From Streptomyces antarcticus (lineage in GTDB: Bacteria; Actinomycetota; Actinomycetes; Streptomycetales; Streptomycetaceae): a stretch of DNA of 38,508 nucleotides. This document shows positions 30,287-38,382 of this stretch, piece after piece. The stretch lies in NCBI RefSeq assembly GCF_026627255.1, contig NZ_JAPNLM010000032.1, positions 34,219-72,726 of the forward strand, given 5' to 3'. Position 1 is the first letter of the stretch; each line of letters opens with the position of its first letter. A model generated the notes under the pieces. That model made no database searches. It was not told where the DNA came from and saw only the letters and a program-made list of their open reading frames with translations. Made by a program: the position numbers and the translations under genes.

Positions 30287-32446
30287 ATGGCAGAACTCAT
30301 GGAACTCGCGGACGTGGAAATCTACGACATCGAGCGAGACCTGTGTTTTCTCGCCACCCCGAACGGCGGCGAGTTCTATATCTCCGCACCCACCCCCGAG
30401 TTCCGCGCGTGGGCGGCCCGCTGCGACGGCACCAGGACCCGCACGGAACTGCTCGCGGGAATGCCCCCCGAATACGCCGAGGTGGTCGACGTCCTGCGGC
30501 ACGACGGCTGCCTACGCCCGGCACCGGCCACGAACGGCGCCGCGCGAGCGGCCCGCCTCGCCCGTACGAGGGTGCTCACCACGGGCTCGCCGGCCCTCAC
30601 GGCGCCCCTGCGGCACGCACTGAGCACGACCGGCTACGCCTCCGTGGCACCGGCGCCCGAGGACCTCTCTGAGGTCGACGCCCGCGACACCGTACTCGTC
30701 GCCGCCTTCGACCACCCCGCCTACGCCGAGCTCACCCGGATCGACGAACTGTGCGCCGGACTTGGCCTGCGCTGGCTGCCGCTGCGCCGCGAACGCAGCC
30801 GGGCGGTCCTCGGACCGGCGATCGTCCCCGGCGCCACGGCGGACTTCGCCGACGTACGGGAGCGCCGGCTGTCCGCCGCGCGCGACCCCCGGGTCGTCGA
30901 GGCCATGACGGCAGCGCCGGAGGCGGACAGCCCCCGGCTGCGCGCCGCCGACGCCCGCTGGGTCCTCGCGCAGCTCGACGCGCACCTGGAACGCTGGGTC
31001 GCCGACGGGGCCGCCGTGGACGAGACCGACCTGGACCCGGGCGCCTTCACCCAGGTCAGCCGCACCGTACTGCCGGTCCCGACCCGGCCCCGGCCCGTGG
31101 TCCGCGGCGACGCCGAGGCCGACCTGCTCGTCGACGACCAGGTCGGCGTGGTCACCGGAGTACAAGAGCTGGCCCCGCTGGCGAACACACCGGCCGCGCT
31201 GCGGGTCTGCGCCGTCGACGTCGCCGACATGCGGCGCGTCGCGGACTGGCACAACGACCGCCAGGCGTTCGGCACGTCCTGGGTCGAGTTCGACGCCGCC
31301 CGCCGCAGCGCCGTAGGCGAGGCCGTCGAACGCTACTGCACCAGCAGGCTGCCCCAGGAACGGCTCCGCTACGGCAGCCACACCAGGCTCCGCCGCGCCG
31401 GGGTACCCGCGCTCGACCCGCGCCGACTGCACCTGTACTCGCAGCGCCAGTACCGCACCGACGGCTTCCCCTTCGCACCGCTCACCGTGGACTCCGAGTG
31501 CGCCTGGATCGAGGGCCGCTCGTGGACCACCGGCGAGCCCGTGTGGGTGCCGGCGGCCCTGATCGCACACGACGAGGCCGACCCGGTCAGGTACTGCGAC
31601 CCCCTGGTGGCCGGCGTGGCCGCGGGAGTGAACGAGGAGCACGCCGTCACCTCGGGACTGGAAGAAGTCATCGAGCGCGACACCACCATGGTGTGGTGGG
31701 CCAACGCCGCCCGCCTTCCCAGGCTCCCGCTGACCGACCAGATCCGGGAGCTGGTCGCCGACAGCCTCGACGCCTACGAGATCACCCTGATCCACCTGGA
31801 CAACGAGTTCGGGGTCCCGGTCGTCGCCGCCGTCGTACGCGACCGTGCCACCCAGTGGCTGACCATCGGCTTCGCCACCCGCCCCGACCCGCAGGACGCG
31901 GCGGAGAAGGCGCTCGCCGAAGGGTTCACCCTGCACTACACCTGCCACTACCTCGACAACGGGAAGGCACTGGAGCAGGGCCAGACAGAACTGCCGCACC
32001 TGGGCAACCTCAAGCCGTACCGCGCCGACCGGCGCTATCTCGACTCCTACCGCGCGGACTTCGCCGACGTCCGGGACCTGCTGTGCCAGCAGCAGCTCCA
32101 CCTCGACCCCAGGGCCGGGCAGCGCGTCGCGCCCTGGCTCCAGGACCTGGAGACCCGCCCCTGGGACGGACTCCCCACCCTCGGCGAACGCCGCCTCACC
32201 GCCTACCGCGAACGGGTCGAGGCCCGCGGCTTCGAAGTGATCAGCGTCGACATGACGACCTGTGACGTCGAAGCCGCGGGGTTCACCGCCACCCACACGA
32301 TCGTGCCCGGCCTCGTGTCGAACTTCCCCGCCGGACTCCCGATGTGGGGCGACGGGCGGATCGGCCGCGCCGGGGTCCAGCTCGGCTGGCGGTCACAGCC
32401 GCCGGCCGAGGAAGAACTCAACGTCTTCCCACTCCCCCACGCGTGA
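30287..32446 (+). CDS. YcaO cyclodehydratase fused to RRE-like and E1-like domains
   Basis: This 719-residue protein starts at an ATG behind a G-rich site (30275-30282). Residues about 1-90 look like a PqqD/RRE-type winged helix for leader binding (GEFYISAPTPEFRAWAARCDG). About 90-260 resembles the E1/ocin-ThiF-like partner domain (RAVLGPAIVPGATADFADVRERR), lacking the Cys pair often seen there. About 300-719 is YcaO, with ATP-binding Glu/Arg-rich segments SAVGEAVERYC and SGLEEVIERDTTMVWW, and a C-terminus NVFPLPHA near the usual Pro-rich end. YcaO enzymes activate peptide backbone amides with ATP, giving azolines, thioamides or amidines. No TfuA or separate dehydrogenase gene is adjacent. 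The substrate is almost certainly the repeat peptide upstream; the modification is unknown because the repeats lack Cys, Ser and Thr. Confidence 0.9.
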   Translation: MAELMELADVEIYDIERDLCFLATPNGGEFYISAPTPEFRAWAARCDGTRTRTELLAGMPPEYAEVVDVLRHDGCLRPAPATNGAARAARLARTRVLTTGSPALTAPLRHALSTTGYASVAPAPEDLSEVDARDTVLVAAFDHPAYAELTRIDELCAGLGLRWLPLRRERSRAVLGPAIVPGATADFADVRERRLSAARDPRVVEAMTAAPEADSPRLRAADARWVLAQLDAHLERWVADGAAVDETDLDPGAFTQVSRTVLPVPTRPRPVVRGDAEADLLVDDQVGVVTGVQELAPLANTPAALRVCAVDVADMRRVADWHNDRQAFGTSWVEFDAARRSAVGEAVERYCTSRLPQERLRYGSHTRLRRAGVPALDPRRLHLYSQRQYRTDGFPFAPLTVDSECAWIEGRSWTTGEPVWVPAALIAHDEADPVRYCDPLVAGVAAGVNEEHAVTSGLEEVIERDTTMVWWANAARLPRLPLTDQIRELVADSLDAYEITLIHLDNEFGVPVVAAVVRDRATQWLTIGFATRPDPQDAAEKALAEGFTLHYTCHYLDNGKALEQGQTELPHLGNLKPYRADRRYLDSYRADFADVRDLLCQQQLHLDPRAGQRVAPWLQDLETRPWDGLPTLGERRLTAYRERVEARGFEVISVDMTTCDVEAAGFTATHTIVPGLVSNFPAGLPMWGDGRIGRAGVQLGWRSQPPAEEELNVFPLPHA

Positions 32447-32454
32447 GGACACCG

Positions 32455-33723
32455 ATGGCTTTCACCGAAACAATCGGCCTGCCCAACACCCGGGGGCGCG
32501 GGCCCCTGATCGTCGCGCAGATCGTCGACGCACTGGGTACCGGACTCTTCCTGCCGTTCGCCGTCGTCTACTTCCACGTGGCCAAGGACCTCCCGCTGAC
32601 CACAGTCGGCCTGATGCTGTCGGCCGCCGCGCTGCTCGCCCTGCCGGCCGGACCGCTGGCCGGCCCGATGATCGACCGGTTCGGGCCGCGCCGGGTGGTG
32701 GTCGCCGGCAACCTGGTCCGCGTACTGACCTTCACCGGCTACGTGTTCACCGACGTCCCATGGCAGCTGATCGTGCTGGTCACCATCACCCTCGCGGGCG
32801 AGAGCCAGTTCCGCCCCGGGGCCGCCGCCCTGGTGGCCCAGGTGGCCGACGACGGACAGCGGGCCCGCTGGTACGCGATGGACCGGGCCCTGCGCAACAT
32901 CGGGTTCGGCGCCGGCGGGCTGCTCGGCAGCGTACTGGTCACCTGGGGCGGCAACACCGGCTACACCGGGGTGGTGGTGCTCAACGCGGTGTCCTTCCTC
33001 GTCGCGTCCGCCCTGGTGGCGACCTGGCGCCCGGCCCGCACCCCCGTCACGGACCCGGGCCCTGCCCCTGCCTCCGGCCCTGCCCCTGACCCGGCCGGGA
33101 AGCGCGGCGGGTACCAGGAGGTGCTCGCCGACCGCGCCTATCTCGGCGTACTGTCGACCGTCTGCGTGTTCGCCCTGTGCGACCTCGCGCTGACCTTACT
33201 GCTGAGCGCCTACGTGATCGAGGCGCGCGGGCTGCCCGCCTGGCAGCCCGGGGTACTGTTCGCGATCAACACCGTACTGGTGATGCTCGCGCAGACCCTG
33301 GTGGCCAAGGCCGTCGAGCGGCACCGCAGGCCCAGGGTGCTCCAGGTGGCGGCCGCCCTGTGGGTGGTGTCCTTCCTGCTCTTCGCGGCGGTCCCCGCGG
33401 AACGCGCGGGCCTGGCGTTCGCCGGACTCGTACTCGGTATGGTCGTCTTCACCGTCGCGGAACTGCTCCAGGCGCCGACCAGCATCGCGCTGACCGTGGC
33501 GATGGCCCCCGCGCACCTGCGGGGCCGCTACCTCGGGTTGGAGGAACTGATGTGGGGCCTGGCCAAGGTACTGGCGCCCGTGCTGTTCACGTGGCTGCTG
33601 GCGAAGGGCCCCGGCCTGCCGTGGCTCGCGCTCTGCGTCTGCTGCCTCGGAGCGGTGGCGGTACTGCACCGGCTGAGCCGGGTACTCCCCGCACGCGCGG
33701 TCCGGGAGACCGTCGGTGCCTGA
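32455..33723 (+). CDS. MFS exporter, with TTA codon
   Basis: This 422-residue protein with about 12 hydrophobic helices starts eight bases after the YcaO stop. The motif-A-like loop GPMIDRFGPRRVV follows the second helix, and a Pro/Ala-rich cytoplasmic loop (about 195-220) divides the halves. It probably exports the mature peptide and gives self-protection. Codon 248 is TTA (33196-33198), so export may depend on bldA like the regulator at 27899. Its end overlaps the GNAT gene by eight bases. Confidence 0.92.
   Translation: MAFTETIGLPNTRGRGPLIVAQIVDALGTGLFLPFAVVYFHVAKDLPLTTVGLMLSAAALLALPAGPLAGPMIDRFGPRRVVVAGNLVRVLTFTGYVFTDVPWQLIVLVTITLAGESQFRPGAAALVAQVADDGQRARWYAMDRALRNIGFGAGGLLGSVLVTWGGNTGYTGVVVLNAVSFLVASALVATWRPARTPVTDPGPAPASGPAPDPAGKRGGYQEVLADRAYLGVLSTVCVFALCDLALTLLLSAYVIEARGLPAWQPGVLFAINTVLVMLAQTLVAKAVERHRRPRVLQVAAALWVVSFLLFAAVPAERAGLAFAGLVLGMVVFTVAELLQAPTSIALTVAMAPAHLRGRYLGLEELMWGLAKVLAPVLFTWLLAKGPGLPWLALCVCCLGAVAVLHRLSRVLPARAVRETVGA
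33196..33198 (+). promoter_or_regulatory. TTA (bldA-dependent) codon in exporter
   Basis: In-frame leucine TTA at codon 248 of the MFS gene, the second of only two TTA codons I found in the window's genes. Confidence 0.8.
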
Positions 33724-34261
33724 GCGCACTGGCACGCTCCGCCGCCCCGGGGAGTTCCGCGAGGTCTACCACCAGGTGTACCGGGAGCCGCCGTACTGCG
33801 AGGACGAGGCGGCCGCGGACGGGTTCGCGGCGCAGCTGGCCGAACACGCGGCGCTCCCCGGCTTCTCCGTGACCACCGTGCACGCCGCCAGCGGTGCGCT
33901 CGCCGGCTTCGCCTACGGAGTGCGCCGCGACCGCGGATGGTGGCATCCGCGGGCCGCCTCGCCCCCGCCCCGGGACCTGCGGGGGCCGCTGTTCTACGTC
34001 TACGAGCTCGCCGTCGTACGGGAACTGCGCGGCCTCGGCCACGGCCGGGCGCTCCTGGACCTGCTGCTGGCCGACCGGACCGAGCCCTTCGCCGTACTCG
34101 CCGCGTCCACCGGGGCACCGGCGCACGCGCGGTACCTGCGGTGGGGCTGGACCGGAGCGGGCCGCCTCACCGGCCCGCCGGACGGCGTGGACATCCTCGC
34201 CCGCCCGCTGCCCCCGCCCCCGCCCCCGCCCGAGATCCGACAGGCACCTCCCGCACCGTGA
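33716..34261 (+). CDS. GNAT-family acetyl/acyltransferase
   Basis: This 181-residue protein starts with a GTG inside the exporter gene. The acyl-CoA-binding motif is clear (YVYELAVVRELRGLGHGRALLDLLL), followed by the usual strand with AASTGAPAHARYLRWGW. The tail is a polyproline run (LPPPPPPPEIRQAPPAP). It could N-acylate the processed peptide, or inactivate it for self-resistance. In goadvionin biosynthesis a GNAT joins a long polyketide acyl chain to a RiPP, so a role linking the PUFA-type chain to this peptide is possible but unproven. Confidence 0.85.
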   Translation: MPERTGTLRRPGEFREVYHQVYREPPYCEDEAAADGFAAQLAEHAALPGFSVTTVHAASGALAGFAYGVRRDRGWWHPRAASPPPRDLRGPLFYVYELAVVRELRGLGHGRALLDLLLADRTEPFAVLAASTGAPAHARYLRWGWTGAGRLTGPPDGVDILARPLPPPPPPPEIRQAPPAP

Positions 34262-34300
34262 CGGTGCGCAGGACGTGCCATCCGTACGAGGAAGGCCCGC

Positions 34301-35995
34301 ATGCCGCACACCACCGCATCCGGGGGCAGCCAGCTGCCCCGCCAGGTCGCCGACGCCTACGTCGACGCGATCGTCGCCCTGGACCCGCTCATCGGCACCT
34401 ACCTCGGCATCGCCGAGAGCTCCGCCCGCCTCCCCGACTTCTCCCCGGCGGGCCAGGAGGAGATAGCCCTGCTCGCCCGCGCCACCCTGGAGCGGCTCAC
34501 GGAGGCCGAGGCCCGGCCCGGCGGCGACAGCGTCGCCGAACGGCGCTGCGCCCAGCTGCTGCGCGAGCGGCTCACCGCCGAACTGGCCGTCCACGAGGCG
34601 GGCGAGGGCCTGCGTACGGTCAGCAACATCCACTCACCGCTGCACCGCGTCCGCGAGATCTTCACCATCACCCCCACCGACACCGAAGCGGACTGGGCGG
34701 CGATCGCCCGGCGCCTGCTGGCCGTACCTCGGTCGCTGGCGGGCTACCGCACCTCCCTGGAGGCCGGCCTCGAACAGGACCTGCCGGCGGGACCGCGCCA
34801 AGTCACCGCCGTCACAGCCCAGCTGACGGAGTGGATCGGCACCGACCGCAGCTGGTTCGCCGAGTTCGCCGAGCCGGGACCCGAGCGGCTGCGCGAGGAG
34901 CTCACCGAGGCCGCAGCGGTGGCCACCGGCGCCCTGGTGGAGCTGCGCGACTGGTTCCGTGACACCTACGCCCCGGCCGTCGCGGGCGCCCCGGACGTGG
35001 TCGGCCGGGAACGCTACGGCCGCCTCGCGCGCTTCTACAACGGCGCCGACCTCGACCTCGACGAGGCCTACGCCTTCGGCTGGGCCGAGTTCCACCGGCT
35101 CCTGGCCGAGATGCGGGTCGAGGCCGGGAAGGTGCTGCCGGGGGCCGCGAGCCCGTGGGAGGCACTGGCCTGGTGCGACCGGCACGGCGAGGCGATCGAA
35201 GGGGTCGAGGAGGTCCGGAAGTGGCTCCAGTCGCTGATGGACGAGGCCATCGAGGCCCTGGACGGAACCCACTTCGAACTGGCCGAGCGGGTACGCCGGG
35301 TGGAGTCCCACATCGCCCCGCCGGGCAGCGCCGCCGCGCCGTACTACACCGAGCCGTCGCTGGACTTCTCCCGGCCCGGCCGCACCTGGCTGCCGACGAT
35401 GGGCGAGACCCGCTTCCCGGCGTACGACCTGGTCACCACCTGGTACCACGAGGGCGTGCCCGGGCACCACCTCCAACTGGCGCAGTGGGCGCACGTCGCG
35501 GACAGCCTCTCCCGCTACCAGACCACGGTGGGCCTCGTCAGCGCCAACGCCGAGGGCTGGGCCCTGTACGCCGAGCGCCTCATGGACGAACTGGGCTTCC
35601 TGACCGGCGCGGAGCGGCGGCTGGGCTACCTGGACGCGCAGATGCTCCGCGCCGTCCGCGTCGTCATCGACATCGGCATGCACCTGGAACTGGAGATCCC
35701 CGCGCACTCCCCCTTCCACCCGGGCGAACGCTGGACCCCGGAACTGGCGCAGGAGTTCCTCGCCCGCCACAGCAGCCGCCCGGCCGACTACGTCGAGAGC
35801 GAGGTCATCCGCTACCAGGGCATGGCGGGCCAGGCCATCGGCTACAAGCTCGGCGAGCGGGTCTGGCTCCAGGGCCGCGAGGCGGCCCGCGCCCGCCACG
35901 GCGCGTCCTTCGACCTCAAGGCCTGGCACATGGCGGCACTGTCACAGGGCTCCCTGGGCCTGGACGACCTCCTGCACGAAATCTCGTCCCTCTGA
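34301..35995 (+). CDS. DUF885-family metallopeptidase-like protein
   Basis: This 564-residue protein starts at an ATG behind GAGGAAGG. It has the family's HEGVPGHHLQ zinc-site-like motif (His383, Glu384, His389) and EGWALYAERLM downstream, together with RFPAYDLVTTWY just before. No signal peptide is seen, so it should act in the cytoplasm. As the last gene of the RiPP-like operon it is a candidate for releasing or trimming the repeat units, though DUF885 proteins are also common housekeeping genes. A double hairpin follows its stop. Confidence 0.85.
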   Translation: MPHTTASGGSQLPRQVADAYVDAIVALDPLIGTYLGIAESSARLPDFSPAGQEEIALLARATLERLTEAEARPGGDSVAERRCAQLLRERLTAELAVHEAGEGLRTVSNIHSPLHRVREIFTITPTDTEADWAAIARRLLAVPRSLAGYRTSLEAGLEQDLPAGPRQVTAVTAQLTEWIGTDRSWFAEFAEPGPERLREELTEAAAVATGALVELRDWFRDTYAPAVAGAPDVVGRERYGRLARFYNGADLDLDEAYAFGWAEFHRLLAEMRVEAGKVLPGAASPWEALAWCDRHGEAIEGVEEVRKWLQSLMDEAIEALDGTHFELAERVRRVESHIAPPGSAAAPYYTEPSLDFSRPGRTWLPTMGETRFPAYDLVTTWYHEGVPGHHLQLAQWAHVADSLSRYQTTVGLVSANAEGWALYAERLMDELGFLTGAERRLGYLDAQMLRAVRVVIDIGMHLELEIPAHSPFHPGERWTPELAQEFLARHSSRPADYVESEVIRYQGMAGQAIGYKLGERVWLQGREAARARHGASFDLKAWHMAALSQGSLGLDDLLHEISSL

Positions 35996-36003
35996 CGCCC
36001 ACA

Positions 36004-36095
36004 CCGCTCCCGGCCCCCCGGCCCTCCGGCCCCCGGGAGCGGCCGGGCCGGGAACGCCGGCGAGGCGCCGTACGGGGTACGCCGCCTCGCCGGCG
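36004..36095. terminator. Two strong hairpins between convergent genes
   Basis: A 10-bp stem (36004-36013 with 36033-36042) and a 13-bp stem (36055-36067 with 36083-36095; its loop can form another 5-bp stem) lie between the end of the DUF885 gene and the end of the opposing peptidase gene. They probably serve as a bidirectional terminator. Confidence 0.8.
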
Positions 36096-36102
36096 GTGCT
36101 GT

Positions 36103-36945
36103 TCAGGAGAACATCTCGGCCAGGAGTTCACCGCTGATGGTGATGGGGGCGGGGCGGTAGGCGGGTGGCTGCGTGTCCGTCAGTTCGCGGACCAGGAAGT
36201 CCCAGGAGCGCTTGCGGACGTAGGCCAGGCAGTCGATGAACGTGTGCTCGGCCCTGGGCACGATGAGCAGCTCGAAGTCCTTGTCGGCGGCGATGAGCCG
36301 GTCGGCCAGGCGGAGTGTGCGGTCCGGGTGGACATGGTCGTCCATTTCGCCGTGGATGAGGAGGAGTTTGCCCGCCAGGCGGTCGGCGAGGCCGAGGTTG
36401 GAGGTGCGGGCCCAGGCCTCGGGGTTGTCAGCGCCGTCGTAGGTTTCCACGAAGCCCGCGTTGAAGTGGCGGGCGTCGTGTGAGCCGGATAGGGCGACTG
36501 CGGCCTTGTACACCTCGGGGAAGTCCAGCATCGCCCGGGCCGCGGCGAATCCGCCGCCGGAGTGGCCGAAGGCGCCCACCCGGTCCAGGTCCATCCACGG
36601 CCGGGTCCGGGCCAGCTGGCGCAGGGCCGCGACGTGGTCGGCCAGGCCGCCCGCGTCGGCCAAGTGGCCGTACGAGGCGTCGTGGAAGGCCTTGCTCCGC
36701 CCGGGGGTTCCTCGCCCGTCCAGCGCGATCACCACGAATCCCAGCGCCGCGAGGGGTTCCGCGTCGAGGCCCATCCCGCCGGGGTCGAAGCACGGGGCGA
36801 CCCGGTTGACCTGCGGGCGGGGGTAGAGGTTGTCCACCACCGGGTAACGCCGGGCGGGGTCGAATCCCCGCGGCCGGTACAGCACTCCGTAGAGGTCCGT
36901 GACCCCGTCGGCCGCCTTGACGCGAAAGCGTTCCGGCGGCGTTCC
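36103..36945 (-). pseudogene. S9 prolyl-oligopeptidase-type gene, 5'-truncated
   Basis: The C-terminal alpha/beta-hydrolase domain of an S9/DPP-IV-like peptidase reads on the minus strand: PPERFRVKAADGVTDLYGVL begins the domain, then FGHSGGGFAAARAM (nucleophile Ser), GEMDDHVHP (acid) and RAEHTF (His). The catalytic triad is intact. The N-terminal beta-propeller expected in the family is missing: homology stops at about 36936-36946, where an unrelated gene remnant begins. The frame is open to an ATG at 36999, but that start lies in foreign sequence. I read it as a truncated gene, although a stand-alone hydrolase domain could still be expressed. It lies next to the DUF885 peptidase. Confidence 0.75.
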
Positions 36946-37690
36946 TGCTGCTGGACGGCACCCCCGAGGAGATCCTGGAAGTCGCCCGAGCCCTCGCACT
37001 GGAACTGGGTACCTGCGCCTGGACCGACTACAGCGAAATCCTCACCACCGGTCTGGGCACCCGTCTCTCCGGCCTCCTGCCGCAGGGCCGCATCCGTACG
37101 ATGCCACACCTGCCCGCCGTCGCCTCCGAACCTCGGGGAGCTCCTCCTCGAGGCCCACCAGACCGGGGAATAGGTCCTTCCCTGGCTGCTCATCGGCGCC
37201 GGGGACCACGGCGAGGACGACGTCATCCGGCTCGCGGACGCCCTGTCCGCAGCCCGCGATCTACAGACGGCCGTGGTCCTGCCCGCCACCACCACGACCC
37301 GCCGCGTGTTCCGCCACGCCGAGATCCTCGACACCACCCGCGACCACGAGGCACTCCTGGCCCCGCTGGAGACGCCGGTCACCCTGCAGCGCGTCACGGA
37401 CGAGCAGTACCGGGAGTACGTCCACGCCCTGCAGGTCTCGACCGAGGAGCCAGCATCCGCGACCGGGCCCTGGGAGTTCGCCGAGGACCACGGCCAGGCG
37501 GCCGTCGCCGGAGCGCCGCTGACCGTCCGGGTCACCAGCGCCGACGCCACTCAGGACCCCGGGAACCCCTTCCCCGCGCTCCTCGCCGGAGTCGCCCCCA
37601 CCCCAGCAGCTGCTCCCCTGGTTCCCGTCCCGCCCACCAGCGCATCGAGCGACGCCACCGAGGCTGAGGACACCAACGAGACTCCGGCTG
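36936..37690 (+). pseudogene. Remnant of a SARP/BTAD- or LysM-type Streptomyces protein
   Basis: A broken plus-strand reading frame begins abruptly at the junction with the truncated S9 gene (FLLLDGTPEEILEVARALAL, then GLGTRLSGLLPQGRIRTMPHLPAVAS). An extra A at about 37129-37130 shifts the frame, which continues as NLGELLLEAHQTGE. An in-frame TAG at 37171-37173 follows, then VLPWLLIGAGDHGEDDVIRL and further to FPALLAGVAPTP. The pieces resemble large regulators with BTAD/LysM-type regions found on Streptomyces accessory elements. It lacks a start, has a frameshift and a stop, and is interrupted by transposase sequence at its 3' side. The family assignment is from memory of similar proteins and is tentative. 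Confidence 0.6.
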
Positions 37691-37696
37691 AACCGG

Positions 37697-37918
37697 CCTC
37701 GCTGGAAAGTCGAACGAACCCTCGGCTGGATCATGAAATCCCGCCGCAACGTCCGGGACTACGAACGGTTGCCTCAGAACTCCGAAGCCCATCTGACCTG
37801 GGCACATATCACGCTCATGACCCGGCGCCTCACCCGCAAGGGGCCACGCGCCAACTGGTCGAAGAAGTCGGCCGAGAGCAGCTGCACCCCGCCCACCGGC
37901 CTTGGCATCCCACACTGA
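37697..37918 (+). mobile_element. IS5-family transposase C-terminal remnant
   Basis: The frame from 37697 reads PRWKVERTLGWIMKSRRNVR, then DYERLPQNSEAHLTWAHITL and MTRRLTRKG, the typical end of an IS5-type DDE transposase (the catalytic Glu in VERTLGW). The upstream DDE part and the inverted repeats are not seen. It is fused out of frame to the preceding pseudogene. Confidence 0.8.
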
Positions 37919-38057
37919 GCTTCAGCCCTGGCGCGCGGTAGAAATGGCGCTGACCAATCCGGCTGAAGTCCGGGCCGTGTCCCCCTCTACGGGCGGCCGG
38001 GTGCCGGATCGAGCTCGTGATACTGGCCATGGCAGAGCCAGTCAGCAAGCGCAGCTC

Positions 38058-38303
38058 TCACTCCGGCGCCGGGGCGGCACCGCGCCGCCGAAGGTCCTGC
38101 ACCGCCAAAGCCACGCCTCGGCCATCGGCCACCATCGCCCAGAGTCCCAGCGGGATAACAAGCCACCGCCACGCGCTATGGAAGTGCGTGATCACGGCGA
38201 TGACGAAGATGAGCTGAGCCGCGCAAAGTGCCAGGTTGCCCAGCAAACGCAGCACCGGATGCGGTCTCCTGTGGAACATCTCTTCGAACAAGGTCTTCTC
38301 CAC
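38058..38303 (-). CDS. Small hypothetical membrane protein
   Basis: This 81-residue protein is read from a GTG (38301-38303) behind GAGGGGTGGG on its own strand. Two hydrophobic helices (LLGNLALCAAQLIFVIAVI and WLVIPLGLWAMVADG) are separated by a short polar loop THFHSAWR, with a basic C-terminus (LRRRGAAPAPE). No family is recognised. It lies between an IS remnant and a group II intron end, so it may be a survivor of the rearranged border or part of an accessory element. Confidence 0.55.
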   Translation of the reverse strand: MEKTLFEEMFHRRPHPVLRLLGNLALCAAQLIFVIAVITHFHSAWRWLVIPLGLWAMVADGRGVALAVQDLRRRGAAPAPE

Positions 38304-38382
38304 TGTCCCACCCCTCAATCAGACCGGGACCACCCCGGACGACGACAGGCAAACAGTAGCGGCGTACTCGAACAGGCACTCA

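Noticed and set aside
29995..30300. Minus-strand frame with Val-Val-Asp-His-Gly-Ala repeats
   Set aside because: It is the antisense of the AVVHNR precursor, without its own ribosome site or context.
38176..38379. Minus-strand frame reading across the intron boundary region
   Set aside because: It overlaps the better-supported small membrane protein in another frame and has no recognisable content or ribosome site.
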